Below the pieces are notes generated by a model. It did not search any database. It was not told where the DNA came from and saw only the letters and a program-made list of their open reading frames with translations. A program made the position numbers and the translations under genes. A stretch of 56,589 nt of DNA from Paludisphaera soli (lineage in GTDB: Bacteria; Planctomycetota; Planctomycetia; Isosphaerales; Isosphaeraceae): NCBI RefSeq assembly GCF_011064595.1, contig NZ_JAALJI010000036.1:1-56589 (forward strand). Reading direction: 5' to 3'. Positions 7,780-15,690 of this stretch are shown here, one piece after another. Position 1 is the first letter of the stretch. Every line of letters starts with the position of its first letter.

Positions 7780-9108
7780 TCAGGCCGTCCGGGGGGCGGC
7801 CCAGTGGCCCTCGCGGTAGCTGCGCGAGACCATCGCGGCGGCCTCGTCGTCGCCCCGGATCGCCTCGGCCATCGGGTCGAAGTCCAGGACGCGGCCGACC
7901 CGCGCGGCGATGTTCGCCAGGTGGACCAGGGCGGCGGAACGGTGGCCCACGGCGATGTCGGCGTTCGGGGCCTTCGACTCGCCGCGCACGCAGGCCAGGA
8001 AGTCGTCGTGGTGGGCCGAGACGTCGGCCGGGCCGGTGCGCTCGGCGAGCTTCTGGTTCTTGCGGCCGTACAACGTCCAGCCGACCGTGTGGCCGATGAC
8101 CAGCATCCCCTCGGTCCCATAAAACGCCGCGCCGTTCTCGTAGCCTTCCTGGACGTAGGGGGACCAGATCCGCTGCTCGAAGATCAGCCGCTTCGCCTCG
8201 CCCGGCCCGGCCGCGTCGGGGTACTCGAAGACGGCGTACTGGGTGTCCGGGAACTGCTGATCGTCGTCGAAGAACGACTTGCCCCCCAGGCAGGCGATCC
8301 GCGAGGGGTGGGTTTCCACCCCCAGGCCCCAGCAGGCGACGTCGATGTCGTGGACGCCGTCGTTTCCCATGTCGCCGCAGCCGAAGTCGCGCCACCATCG
8401 CCAGACGCCGGGGAGGAGGTTCGACCGATACGGGACCGCCGGGGCGGGGCCGAGCCAGAGGTCGTAATCCAGGTTCGACGGCGGCTCCGAGGGCTCCGTC
8501 TTGCCGATCGACCCGCGAAGCTGGCTGTTCCAGGCCTTGGCGACCAGCACCTCGCCGATCGCGCCGCCCCGCACCCGGTCGATCGCGTCCTTCACCACGG
8601 CCGTGCTGCGGCTCTGGGTGCCGACCTGAAGGTGCTTGCCCGAGCGGGCCACGGCGTCGGCCATGAGCCGGCCTTCGCGGATGTTGTGGCAGCAGGGCTT
8701 CTCGACGTAGACGTGCTTCCCGGCGTCGAGCGCGAGGATCGCCGCCGGCGCGTGCCAGTGGTCGGGCGTGGCGATCCAGACGGCCTCGATCCGACGGTCG
8801 TCCAGCAGGCGTCGCAGGTCCCGCTCGGCGGCCGGGGCCTTGCCCGACCCCTTCTCGACGATCGCCGCCGCCGACGCCAGCCGCTCGGCGTCCACGTCGC
8901 TCACGCAGGCGACCTCGACGTCCGGCCTCGCCGCCAGGAGCTTGAGGTGCCCGCTCCCCATCCCCCCCGCGCCGATCAGGCCGACGACGACCCGGGGCCT
9001 GGCCGCCCCGTCTGCCCTCGCCCGCAAGCCGCTCGCCGCCAAGCCCAGCCCCGCCGCGCCCAACGCGCCGCGCCGGAGCACCGTCCTGCGTGGGATCGCT
9101 TCCATCAT
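7780..9108 (-). CDS. Tat-exported Gfo/Idh/MocA family oxidoreductase
   Basis: This 442-residue protein begins with a twin-arginine leader (PRRTVLRRGALGAAG, followed by a hydrophobic stretch and ARA), so it is probably exported folded with its cofactor. Then comes the Rossmann motif VGLIGAGGMGSGH, the acidic strand end VACVSDVDAE and the family signature VYVEKPCCHN. The C-terminal substrate domain carries the HDIDVACWGLG motif common in planctomycete members of this family. The ATG at 9108 has GAGGGAG about 7 bases upstream; the 80 codons before it in the open frame have no family character. Substrate is unknown, probably a sugar or derivative. Its gene ends 47 bases from the right end of the IS element. 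Confidence 0.88.
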   Translation of the reverse strand: MMEAIPRRTVLRRGALGAAGLGLAASGLRARADGAARPRVVVGLIGAGGMGSGHLKLLAARPDVEVACVSDVDAERLASAAAIVEKGSGKAPAAERDLRRLLDDRRIEAVWIATPDHWHAPAAILALDAGKHVYVEKPCCHNIREGRLMADAVARSGKHLQVGTQSRSTAVVKDAIDRVRGGAIGEVLVAKAWNSQLRGSIGKTEPSEPPSNLDYDLWLGPAPAVPYRSNLLPGVWRWWRDFGCGDMGNDGVHDIDVACWGLGVETHPSRIACLGGKSFFDDDQQFPDTQYAVFEYPDAAGPGEAKRLIFEQRIWSPYVQEGYENGAAFYGTEGMLVIGHTVGWTLYGRKNQKLAERTGPADVSAHHDDFLACVRGESKAPNADIAVGHRSAALVHLANIAARVGRVLDFDPMAEAIRGDDEAAAMVSRSYREGHWAAPRTA

Positions 9109-9527
9109 CGGACTCCCTCGATGCCGTCGACCGGTCTGGATCGGAACCCCGCGATGATCGCCCCGCGACGGCCGCGACGCAAGGGACCGCCCGCGTCGGC
9201 CTCGGGGCGGGCCGTCGTGTGAGGGCCGACGGCGGCCGAGGCGGGTGCCTGAAATCGAACGGATTTCCCGCCACGCCGTCCGAGACGGCCGAAAAAGTAG
9301 CATGGTTCCCCTGAGGGTCTGCGCGGGCGGCTCTCGGCTCCTTGGCAATTCGCGGATCGGGAAGCACGAACTCGGCTCGGCGCCACGGTGCGACGTCGTC
9401 GCGGCACGCGAAGCGCGCCGAACGAACCCAATTTCCGGTGCCGAGTTCGTGTTGGAATCGCCTTCGGGGAAAAGCTTTGCGTCCGATGGGTTCGTTCTCG
9501 GGCCGGCGCGAACGAAGCCGATCGCGG
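9109..9527. other. Gene-free spacer with nested inverted repeats
   Basis: No convincing gene lies here. Two inverted repeats can be read: CACGAACTCGGC (9365-9376) with GCCGAGTTCGTG (9440-9451), and GAACGAACCCA (about 9419-9429) with its complement TGGGTTCGTTC (about 9487-9497). They overlap, so alternative hairpins could form. This could be a dispersed intergenic element or the 3' end structure of the HEAT-repeat gene, which ends at 9528. Confidence 0.4.
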
Positions 9528-10520
9528 TCAGCCCGGCTCGGCGGGCGGGAAGTCGCGGGCGAACCGGGCCCGGAGGGCGGGGCTGCCGCTCGCGGCGACG
9601 ACGGCGGCGAGGCGGGCGACGAGCTTGGGGTCGTGCTTGTGGATCTTCAGGGCTTTCAGGGCGTCGCGGGCGGTGGCCTCGGATTCATCGGCGGCGAGGT
9701 GGAGCAGGGCGTCGATCGCGGCCGAGGCGCGGAGCATGGCGACGGCCAGCAGGATCGTCTCGCGGACGGGGGGGGACGTGGCGGAGGCGAAGCGTCCGAG
9801 GAGCGGGCCGAGGGCCTGGGGGATGCGGGCGTTCCCCATCGCCAGGGCGGCTGCCTCGCAACGGCCCTCGTCCTCGGCGTCGAGGAACTCGCGGACGAAC
9901 GGCAGGTGCTCCACCGAGATCGCCAGCAGGGCGCGGAGGGCTTCCGACAGGACGTCGGGCTCCTTGTCGCCGATCCGGCACTTGAACCGCAGGACCAGGC
10001 CCGCCGCGTCGGTGCCGATCGCCCCCAGGCAGCTCGCGGCGGCCGAGCGGACGTCGCGCTCGGGGTCGAGCAGGGCGTCGGCGAGCCTGGCCGCCAGCGC
10101 CGGCGGGTCGATCCGGGTCAGGCCGATCAGGCCCGCCGCGCGGAGGGGAGGGGCCGTGTCCACCCACGGCGGCTCGCCCCAGGCCGGCTCCCTCTGGACG
10201 TGGCTCGCGGCTTTAGCGAAGACCTCGTCGCGGGGGTGCTCCAGCTTCTCCAGCGCCTGGACGATCGCGATCTTGGCGCGGCAGAGCTTGTCGTCCTTGA
10301 CCGGGTCGACGAGGAACCGGCCGAAGGCGGCCTCCAGGTCGGGGGCGACCTCGGCCAGCCGCCAGGCGCCGGCGACCTCGGCCGCCGCGGCGACCACGAA
10401 GTGGGAGCGGTCGCCGATCGCCTTGCGGAGCGCGGGGACGTCCCCCGGCTCGGGACCGGGCTGGTCGCGGAGCCGCTTGATCGCCGCCAGCTTGTCGTCG
10501 AAGCTCGCCCGCTTGGCCAC
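9528..10520 (-). CDS. HEAT-repeat protein
   Basis: This 330-residue, all-helical protein lacks a signal peptide. Several 30-40-residue repeats of HEAT character can be seen, such as VRSAAASCLGAIGTDAAG, EALRALLAISVEHLPFVREF and CEAAALAMGNARIPQALGPL. Such proteins are usually scaffolds or binding platforms rather than enzymes. The start codon lies 4 bases after the stop codon of the upstream nuclease gene, so the two are almost certainly cotranscribed. I cannot name a partner. The neighbour suggests a role tied to nucleic acid or envelope processing, but this is only inference. Confidence 0.75.
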   Translation of the reverse strand: MAKRASFDDKLAAIKRLRDQPGPEPGDVPALRKAIGDRSHFVVAAAAEVAGAWRLAEVAPDLEAAFGRFLVDPVKDDKLCRAKIAIVQALEKLEHPRDEVFAKAASHVQREPAWGEPPWVDTAPPLRAAGLIGLTRIDPPALAARLADALLDPERDVRSAAASCLGAIGTDAAGLVLRFKCRIGDKEPDVLSEALRALLAISVEHLPFVREFLDAEDEGRCEAAALAMGNARIPQALGPLLGRFASATSPPVRETILLAVAMLRASAAIDALLHLAADESEATARDALKALKIHKHDPKLVARLAAVVAASGSPALRARFARDFPPAEPG

Positions 10521-10524
10521 GGCC

Positions 10525-11169
10525 TCACCCGGCCTTGCGGGCGGCGGCCCGGTCGCGGAAGTCCTTGGGCGACTCGAACGGCGGCGGCCCGGCCTCGCGG
10601 GCGGCGGCCTCGACCCGGGCGGCCTCCTCGGGGAACCCGTTGTCGCCGAAGCGGCCGACGGTCGACTCGGCCATGTGGGCCTCGACGGCCAGGACCGAGT
10701 AGTTCTCGCCGTCGACGAACAGGTAGCCGAGCGTCCGGCCGTAGCGGTCGGGACGCGCCGCGCGGAGCAGCTCCAGCCGTCCCGCCCCCAGGATGAGCCG
10801 ACGCGCGAAGGCCTTGGCCTCCTCGCCGTAGTCCTGCTCGCGGCGGCCGGGATATCGTCGGTTGCCGACCTCGGGGGCGTCGATCCCCAGGACGCGCACG
10901 CGCTCGGCCGGCGCGTCGGGCCAGCGGATCCGGATCGTGTCGCCGTCGTCGACCCAGACGTGCCGGGGATCGACAGGGACGCGGACCTTCGCCGCGCGGG
11001 CGACCCGGCCGTCCCGGCCGCGCGGGGCCGGGGCCGGACGGCTCCACTCGCGATGGACGAGAAAGGCCAGCGCCGCCAGGGCGAGGATCAGGCGCAGGCG
11101 GAACGACCAGCGCCGCCAGGCCGAGGCCGGTCGGGTCGGGAACGGTCTCGGAACGTCGCGCCGCATCAA
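10525..11169 (-). CDS. Membrane-anchored thermonuclease-like (SNase) protein
   Basis: This 214-residue protein carries one N-terminal hydrophobic segment (LRLILALAALAFLV, about residues 26-39), which could anchor it in the membrane with the rest outside. Residues of about 65-190 are a staphylococcal-nuclease-like domain. Motifs seen are VDDGDTIRI, VRVLGIDAPEVG, an ARRLILG segment and DRYGRTLGYLFVDG, with the conserved acidic and arginine residues of the active site in place. It would cut DNA or RNA with calcium. Two adjacent ATG codons (11169, 11166) can serve as the start. It is followed at 4 bases by the HEAT-repeat gene. Confidence 0.85.
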   Translation of the reverse strand: MMRRDVPRPFPTRPASAWRRWSFRLRLILALAALAFLVHREWSRPAPAPRGRDGRVARAAKVRVPVDPRHVWVDDGDTIRIRWPDAPAERVRVLGIDAPEVGNRRYPGRREQDYGEEAKAFARRLILGAGRLELLRAARPDRYGRTLGYLFVDGENYSVLAVEAHMAESTVGRFGDNGFPEEAARVEAAAREAGPPPFESPKDFRDRAAARKAG

Positions 11170-11242
11170 GCATAACCCCCTGGGACCGAGGCTAACCCAG
11201 GATCGGGGGGGCGGGCAAGCGGCCGGCGGGGGGGCGGGCCGG

Positions 11243-11698
11243 TTAGTTGTCGGAGGCGTCGATGACCTTGCCGTAGAGGGCCTGCTCGAACTTCTCGTGG
11301 GTCAGGTCTTCGGCGCCGGTGCCGTCGTTGGCCCAGTGGCAAAGCTCGTGCAGCAGAGTCAGGCCCACGAAGTAGACGAGCTTGCCCGAGGACGTGTGCC
11401 GCAGCCCCTTGCCGGCCTCGAACTCATCGACGTGGGCCTTCTCCACCCGGATGACGTTCGAGTCCACCCGGTAGCAGCCCGACGCCTTCACGCCCGCGCA
11501 GATCAGGCCTTCCACGAGCTGGATCTCAGGCCCCTTGTTCCAGAGCAGCGCGTCCTTGATCGTCTTCTCCGAGGTGTTCCCGGAGAACCGCTTCAGGGCG
11601 TTGATGATGAACGGCATGTTCCGCACCTCGGGGATGTTGGTGCTCACGTAGTAGCGGAACTTCTTGTACGTCTTGATGTCGTCAGGATCCATGCGCAT
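11243..11698 (-). CDS. Small HExxH metallopeptidase, Tox-MPTase-like
   Basis: This 151-residue protein has a clear zinc-peptidase helix, LLHELCHWAND, near residues 112-122, with the aspartate that often follows HExxH in toxin-type metallopeptidases. The surrounding layout recalls the metallopeptidase-toxin families described from polymorphic and contact-dependent toxins (Tox-MPTase). I infer that from the motif and size only. The frame opens at 11743, but the ATG at 11698 has GGGAGTGAGGGG just upstream and is preferred. There is no signal peptide, no immunity-like partner and no secretion gene nearby. Lysine/isoleucine content is higher than in the neighbours, which hints at transfer. It could also be a domesticated or housekeeping peptidase. 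Confidence 0.7.
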   Translation of the reverse strand: MRMDPDDIKTYKKFRYYVSTNIPEVRNMPFIINALKRFSGNTSEKTIKDALLWNKGPEIQLVEGLICAGVKASGCYRVDSNVIRVEKAHVDEFEAGKGLRHTSSGKLVYFVGLTLLHELCHWANDGTGAEDLTHEKFEQALYGKVIDASDN

Positions 11699-11865
11699 GA
11701 CGCCCCTCACTCCCTTCGACGCCCGGGATCGGAACTTTTTCAACCGTCCACGACGTGCGTTCTACGCGACGCGGGGTCGAGGCGTGACGAGTCTTCGCGT
11801 CGAAAGGCGAGGCGGGGATCCGGGATGCGTGCGCATGCGGACGTGGATGCGTCGCGGGTCGCGGC

Positions 11866-13131
11866 TCAGTAGGCCGGTTCGAGCGGCCGGACGAGGACGT
11901 GGTCGACGCGGTTGGCGTCCATGTCGACGACCTCGAAGCGGAGGCCCAGGTCCTGGAAGCCTTCGCCGACGCGGGGGATGCGGCCGAGGCGGGTGACGAC
12001 CAGGCCGCCGAGGGTGTCGAACTCCCCCTGGGGGGGCTCGGGGACCTGGAACAGCTCGACGAACTCGTCGATCGGGAACCGGCCGTCGAGCAGCCAGGAG
12101 CCGTCGGGGCGCTGGACGGCGCGGGGGGCCTCGTCCTCGGGCTTCTCGACCATGGTGCCGACGAGGGCGTCGCGGACGTCGGCCAGGGTGATGACGCCGA
12201 CGACCGAGCCGTACTCGTCGAGCACGACGGCCGCGCCGGTGGGGGCCTTGCGGAGCACGTCGAGGATCTGCGGCCCTCTCGTCCCCTCGTAGATGAAGTC
12301 GGGCAGGGAGAGGAGCCCCTTGAACCGGGTGGGCTGGCCCTCGGCGCCGCGGGCGAGCAGGTCCTTCATCTGGACCAGGCCCAGCAGGTTGTCCAGGCTC
12401 TCGTCGCAGACCGGCAGGCTGGCGTGCGGGCTGAGCGTGATCTTGCGCGCGATCTCCTCGGGAGAGTCGCGGACGTCGAGCCAGACGACCTGGTCGCGGG
12501 GGGTCATCAGAGCCCGGGCGCGGCGCTCGCAGAACCGGAAGACGCGCTTGAAGATCGCGTGCTTGGAGGCGTCGAAGCCGCCCGATTCGGCCCCCTCGCG
12601 CATCAGGTCCTTGATCCGCTGCTCGGTCCCCGAGGTCCGCTCGGGGCCCCGCGCGCCGAGTCGACGCGCGAGGGCGCCGCCCGCCCGCCGGAGGGCCCGC
12701 GTCAGGGGCTCGATCGTCGCCGTCGCCAGGCCGACCGTCCCCGCCAGCCTGGCGGCGAACCACTCGGGACGCCCCTCGGCCAGGGCGCGGGGGACGACGT
12801 CGGCCAGGACCGTCGCCGCCGCCGCGATCGCCGCGGCGGCCGCCGCGGTCGCGAGCCAGTCGGGGGCCGCCCGGCCGGCCGTCAGGGCCGCGCCGGCCGC
12901 GGCGCCGCCGAGCACCAGCGCGAAGGTCGCCGCGGCCCGGGCCGCCACGGCGGCCGATTCCGGGTCCCCGGCGCGCCTCAGGGCCGCCTTCGCCCCCCGG
13001 TCGCCGCGCGCCGCCTGCTCGCGGAGGCGCTGGACCTGCGACGCCTCCGACGCCCTCTCCAGCAGCGAAAACAGGCCGGCCGCCGTCAGCAGGGCCAGGA
13101 TCCCCAGCGCGAGCACCACGATCGATGTCAT
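11866..13131 (-). CDS. CNNM/CorC-type CBS-domain membrane protein
   Basis: This 421-residue inner-membrane protein belongs to the HlyC/CorC (CNNM) group linked to magnesium or other cation transport. Residues 1 to about 150 hold several hydrophobic helices (IVVLALGILALLTAAGLFSL, then Ala-rich segments). A CBS pair follows: MTPRDQVVWLDVRDSPEE is the typical CBS-1 entry and VLRKAPTGAAVVLDEYGSV the second. The last 85 residues match the CorC_HlyC transporter-associated domain (DGSWLLDGRFPIDEF, FDTLGGLVVTRLGRIP). The ATG at 13131 gives a sensible membrane start; the frame extends 23 codons further upstream. Helices 1-4 are unusually Ala-rich. Whether it transports or only regulates cannot be decided. 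Confidence 0.88.
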   Translation of the reverse strand: MTSIVVLALGILALLTAAGLFSLLERASEASQVQRLREQAARGDRGAKAALRRAGDPESAAVAARAAATFALVLGGAAAGAALTAGRAAPDWLATAAAAAAIAAAATVLADVVPRALAEGRPEWFAARLAGTVGLATATIEPLTRALRRAGGALARRLGARGPERTSGTEQRIKDLMREGAESGGFDASKHAIFKRVFRFCERRARALMTPRDQVVWLDVRDSPEEIARKITLSPHASLPVCDESLDNLLGLVQMKDLLARGAEGQPTRFKGLLSLPDFIYEGTRGPQILDVLRKAPTGAAVVLDEYGSVVGVITLADVRDALVGTMVEKPEDEAPRAVQRPDGSWLLDGRFPIDEFVELFQVPEPPQGEFDTLGGLVVTRLGRIPRVGEGFQDLGLRFEVVDMDANRVDHVLVRPLEPAY

Positions 13132-13353
13132 TCGGCAACCCAGCTCGGTTCGGGAGCGTTCCATCCGTCCGGCGCGCGTCCTCGCCGCGCCGGGCTCCAT
13201 CCTACCAGAAGCGGGCGGCCGTCGCCCCGGATCGCCGATCCATCCAGGCGCGCCGAACTCCCTTATGGAACAGCCCCCCGGCGCGCGTTACCCTGGACGC
13301 CGTCCCGGGGCCCCGAACCGGGGGCCCATCCCCGCAGCCGGAGGATCGCGACG

Positions 13354-13905
13354 ATGCTTCACATAGCCTGCCCCTCGTGCGGCGAACGCGGCAAGATCCC
13401 GGTCGGCCTGGTCGGCGCCCGGCTCAAGTGCAAGAAATGCGGGGGCGCCTTCCAGGTCGCCGCGCCGGAGAAGGCCCACGCCGCCGTCGGCGCGGCCGCC
13501 GCCCACGCGACGCCGTCCCCGGCCTCCCAGAAGGAATACGAGGGGATCGCCGTGGAGGGCCTGGACGCCGCCGCCTGGTCGCTCGCGCCCGACCAGTCGT
13601 CCCTGGTGCTCCCCGCCGTCGCCCACCACGAGCCGCCCCCGCCGTCGCCGTCGTCATCGATGCCGACGACGACGACGGCCGCCGTCGCCGATCACCCGCC
13701 CGACGTCCAGGCCCCGGCCCGCGAGTACAAGCTGCTGACCTCGAAGGACCGGATCTTCGAGGGCAAGTTCGACCTGACCCGCCTGGAGGACGCGATCAAC
13801 CATTACGCCAAGCTGGGCTGGGTCGCCAAGTCCATGTGCCTCCCCCACGTTAAGAATTTCCAGGGGGCCATGCAGGAAGAGGTCGTCGTCCTGCTGGAAC
13901 GCTGA
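13354..13905 (+). CDS. Zinc-ribbon protein with DUF4177-like C-terminus
   Basis: This 183-residue protein has three parts. Residues 1-32 form a zinc ribbon with two CxxC pairs (CPSCG and CKKCG) like those in many planctomycete proteins. Residues of about 35-118 are a flexible linker rich in Ala, Pro, Ser and Thr. Residues of about 120-183 (YKLLTSKDRIFEGKFDLTRL to the end) look like DUF4177, a small alpha/beta domain of unknown role. The ATG at 13354 follows GGAGGATCG. The next gene starts 17 bases downstream on the same strand. It is cytoplasmic by prediction. The DUF4177 call is from pattern only. Confidence 0.75.
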   Translation: MLHIACPSCGERGKIPVGLVGARLKCKKCGGAFQVAAPEKAHAAVGAAAAHATPSPASQKEYEGIAVEGLDAAAWSLAPDQSSLVLPAVAHHEPPPPSPSSSMPTTTTAAVADHPPDVQAPAREYKLLTSKDRIFEGKFDLTRLEDAINHYAKLGWVAKSMCLPHVKNFQGAMQEEVVVLLER

Positions 13906-13922
13906 GGCGGAAGAGGACCCTC

Positions 13923-14342
13923 GTGGATTGGAACCGAGAGGACGCGCGGCGGCAGGTCGACGACGCCTGGGCCGAGGGGATCCGCTTCGGCGTCGTCAGC
14001 GCCCCCGCCATGCGGCCAGGACGCGGCCGCGCCCGGAGCGCGGCCAAGGGCCGGAGGTACGCGGCGGAGGAGAGCTTTCGGGCCGAGGAACTCGCGGCGA
14101 GGCTGCACGTCGGGCTTGCCTCCGGGGCCTTCACGCCCTCGTCCGCGCGGGAGGCGGTCTTCGCAGCCTGCCTGGACGAGTCCATCCGGATCGTCGAGAC
14201 GAGGGCGGGGGCCGTGGACGCCTTCGCCGAGTTTCTGGACCACGGCTTCTGGCTGTGGACGGTCGACCACGACGCGCCGGTCCCGGGGGCGGTCGCGTTC
14301 CATGCCCGCTTCGGCCTGCGGAGCCACATCCGGAGGACCTGA
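13923..14342 (+). CDS. Hypothetical protein, 139 residues
   Basis: I do not recognise this protein. It starts with GTG (13923) behind GGAAGAGGA and is separated by 17 bases from the zinc-ribbon gene, so the two may form one unit. The sequence has no signal peptide, membrane segment or low-complexity tract beyond a basic stretch (RPGRGRARSAAKGRR) at about residues 31-46. The C-terminal part (FLDHGFWLWTVDHDAPVPGAVAFHARFG) is aromatic and looks folded. Codon use matches the neighbours. A perfect hairpin follows its stop codon. Confidence 0.6.
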   Translation: MDWNREDARRQVDDAWAEGIRFGVVSAPAMRPGRGRARSAAKGRRYAAEESFRAEELAARLHVGLASGAFTPSSAREAVFAACLDESIRIVETRAGAVDAFAEFLDHGFWLWTVDHDAPVPGAVAFHARFGLRSHIRRT

Positions 14343-14358
14343 CGGGGCGGGGCGCAAG

Positions 14359-14389
14359 CGAAGGCCCGGGGGGGCTCCCCGGGCCTTCG
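14359..14389. terminator. Bidirectional terminator-like hairpin
   Basis: CGAAGGCCCGGGG and CCCCGGGCCTTCG form a perfect 13-bp stem around a 5-base loop. It lies between two convergent genes (13923-14342 plus and 14410-15150 minus), so it could end both transcripts. No T-run follows on either side. Confidence 0.55.
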
Positions 14390-14409
14390 GGATGCGTCGG
14401 CGGCTCGCC

Positions 14410-15150
14410 TCAGGAGTCCTTGCGGCGGGACTTCTTGGCCGGCTTCGCGGAGAGCTTCGCCTCGGCGGCGACCTCGGGGCCGGGCGCGGCCTCGGCCTTG
14501 ACGGCGGCCACGGGCTCCTCGGGCATGACCGACATCGCCGCGCCGGCCACGGCGCCGACGGCCGCGCCGGGGGCCATCTCGGCCAGGACGTCGGCGGTCG
14601 TCGGGGCCTTGGTGCGGCCCCGCCCCCCCTTGAGGGCCTTCGCTTCCTCCTGGGCGATCGACTGCGCGGCGGCCTTCACCGCCCCGATCACCGCGCCGGC
14701 GGCCAGCGTGTCGAGGACCTCGCCGGCCTGCGAGACCAGCCCCGGACCTTTCTTCGCGGCGGGCTTGCGGGTGGACTTCGAGGACGAGGCGGCCCCGGAG
14801 GCCTTCAGCCTGGCGGGCGCCTTGGCGTCGGACTTGGCCTTCGCCTTCGGCTTGTTCGTGGGCTTGAGCTTGGATTCGACCTTGGCCTTGGCGTCGGCCT
14901 TGGTCTTCGCGTCGGCTTTCGCCTTGGGCTCAGCCTTCTTGGACGCCGACTTGGTCGACTTGGTCTTCGCCGCGCCTTGGGAGGTCTTGGAAACTGACAT
15001 CGTGGCGTCTCCGGGGCCGTCGGCCTCGCTGGAAGTGGAAGGTTCGGGAGAGCCCAGGGCGCGGAGGTGCGCCCCGAGGCGGGCACGGACTTGGGCGATC
15101 GCCTCGCGGATCTCGGTCGGCGTGGCGGCTACTTCTTCCCCAGGGCCCAT
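14410..15150 (-). CDS. DUF3618-like protein with histone-H1-like basic tail
   Basis: This 246-residue protein joins unlike parts. Residues 10-33 (TPTEIREAIAQVRARLGAHL) match the DUF3618 entry motif. Residues of about 50-135 are an Ala/Lys-rich repeat region (PKAKADAKTKADAKAKVESK), like histone H1 tails. Residues of about 135-215 hold two Ala/Gly-rich hydrophobic helices (LDTLAAGAVIGAVKAAAQSI and MAPGAAVGAVAGAAMSVMP), and the end is basic again. It starts 21 bases before the stop codon of the upstream holin-X gene, so the two are translationally coupled. An internal ATG at 15000 with GGAGA upstream could make a shorter, purely H1-like product. The role is unknown; binding to DNA or the membrane are both possible. 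Confidence 0.7.
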   Translation of the reverse strand: MGPGEEVAATPTEIREAIAQVRARLGAHLRALGSPEPSTSSEADGPGDATMSVSKTSQGAAKTKSTKSASKKAEPKAKADAKTKADAKAKVESKLKPTNKPKAKAKSDAKAPARLKASGAASSSKSTRKPAAKKGPGLVSQAGEVLDTLAAGAVIGAVKAAAQSIAQEEAKALKGGRGRTKAPTTADVLAEMAPGAAVGAVAGAAMSVMPEEPVAAVKAEAAPGPEVAAEAKLSAKPAKKSRRKDS

Positions 15151-15524
15151 TCGAGGTCCTCCTTCAGCGTCGCGAGGGTCTCGCGAGGGACGAGGTCCAC
15201 CGCGGAGAGCCGCCGGGCCCCCGAGGCCGCCAGCCCCGCGCCCGCCGCGCCCAGCAGTCCGCCGACGAGGCCGTAGCAGCCCCAGAGCGGCAGCCGGGTC
15301 GCCCGGTGCAGGCCGTGGACCAGGGCCAGCGCGCCGAACAGCCCGCCCGTCGCCGCCAGCCCCGCCCCCGCCCCCATCGAGGCCAGCGCGGGGGGGATCG
15401 CGGCGGCGGCCTGCCGGAACTCGCTCCGGATCAACTCGCCGTGCAACGCCAGGAGCTGCTCCGCGTCGCGGGCGATGGGCCCGATCCGCTCGACCAGGGG
15501 TGACGTCTCGTCGTCGTTCGCCAA
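15129..15524 (-). CDS. Phage-holin-family (holin-X, DUF1469-like) membrane protein
   Basis: This 131-residue protein has a polar N-terminus (PLVERIGPIARDAEQLLALH), a segment SEFRQAAAAIPPALASMGAG and two hydrophobic helices (about residues 48-70 and 80-105) joined by HRATRLPLWGC. This is the layout of the holin-X family, which despite its name is mostly chromosomal. No ATG fits. The TTG at 15524 has GAGGAGGAGAGG right before it and is the best start. The downstream DUF3618 gene overlaps it. The pair of holin-X and DUF3618 is known in other bacteria. It is an inner-membrane protein; the role is unknown. Confidence 0.75.
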   Translation of the reverse strand: MANDDETSPLVERIGPIARDAEQLLALHGELIRSEFRQAAAAIPPALASMGAGAGLAATGGLFGALALVHGLHRATRLPLWGCYGLVGGLLGAAGAGLAASGARRLSAVDLVPRETLATLKEDLEWALGKK

Positions 15525-15690
15525 AGGCCTCTCCTCCTCGAACACCGGGGATCTCTCGATATCGTTAGCAACCGTCGTGCCACTCGCAGCGGACGGGCGA
15601 CGAATCCCGTCATGATGATGTGAAAGCGCCGCGACCGGAACGAGCCGCGGGCGCGCCGATTGCACAAGGATCGTCGGGAGGACCGAGATC

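Noticed and set aside
9528..11169. A defence island based on the nuclease, the HEAT protein and the nearby metallopeptidase
   Set aside because: There is no sensor, ATPase or second effector, and the nearby genes are ordinary. The nuclease is membrane-anchored and looks like a nutritional or processing enzyme.
11899..13353. Upstream part of a 668-codon plus-strand frame ending in the zinc-ribbon protein
   Set aside because: It is antisense to the CNNM/CorC gene and shows no folded pattern. The real gene starts at the ATG 13354, which gives the zinc ribbon.
14410..15524. A prophage, suggested by the holin-family gene
   Set aside because: No phage structural, lysis, integrase or packaging gene lies near. 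Holin-X genes are commonly chromosomal.
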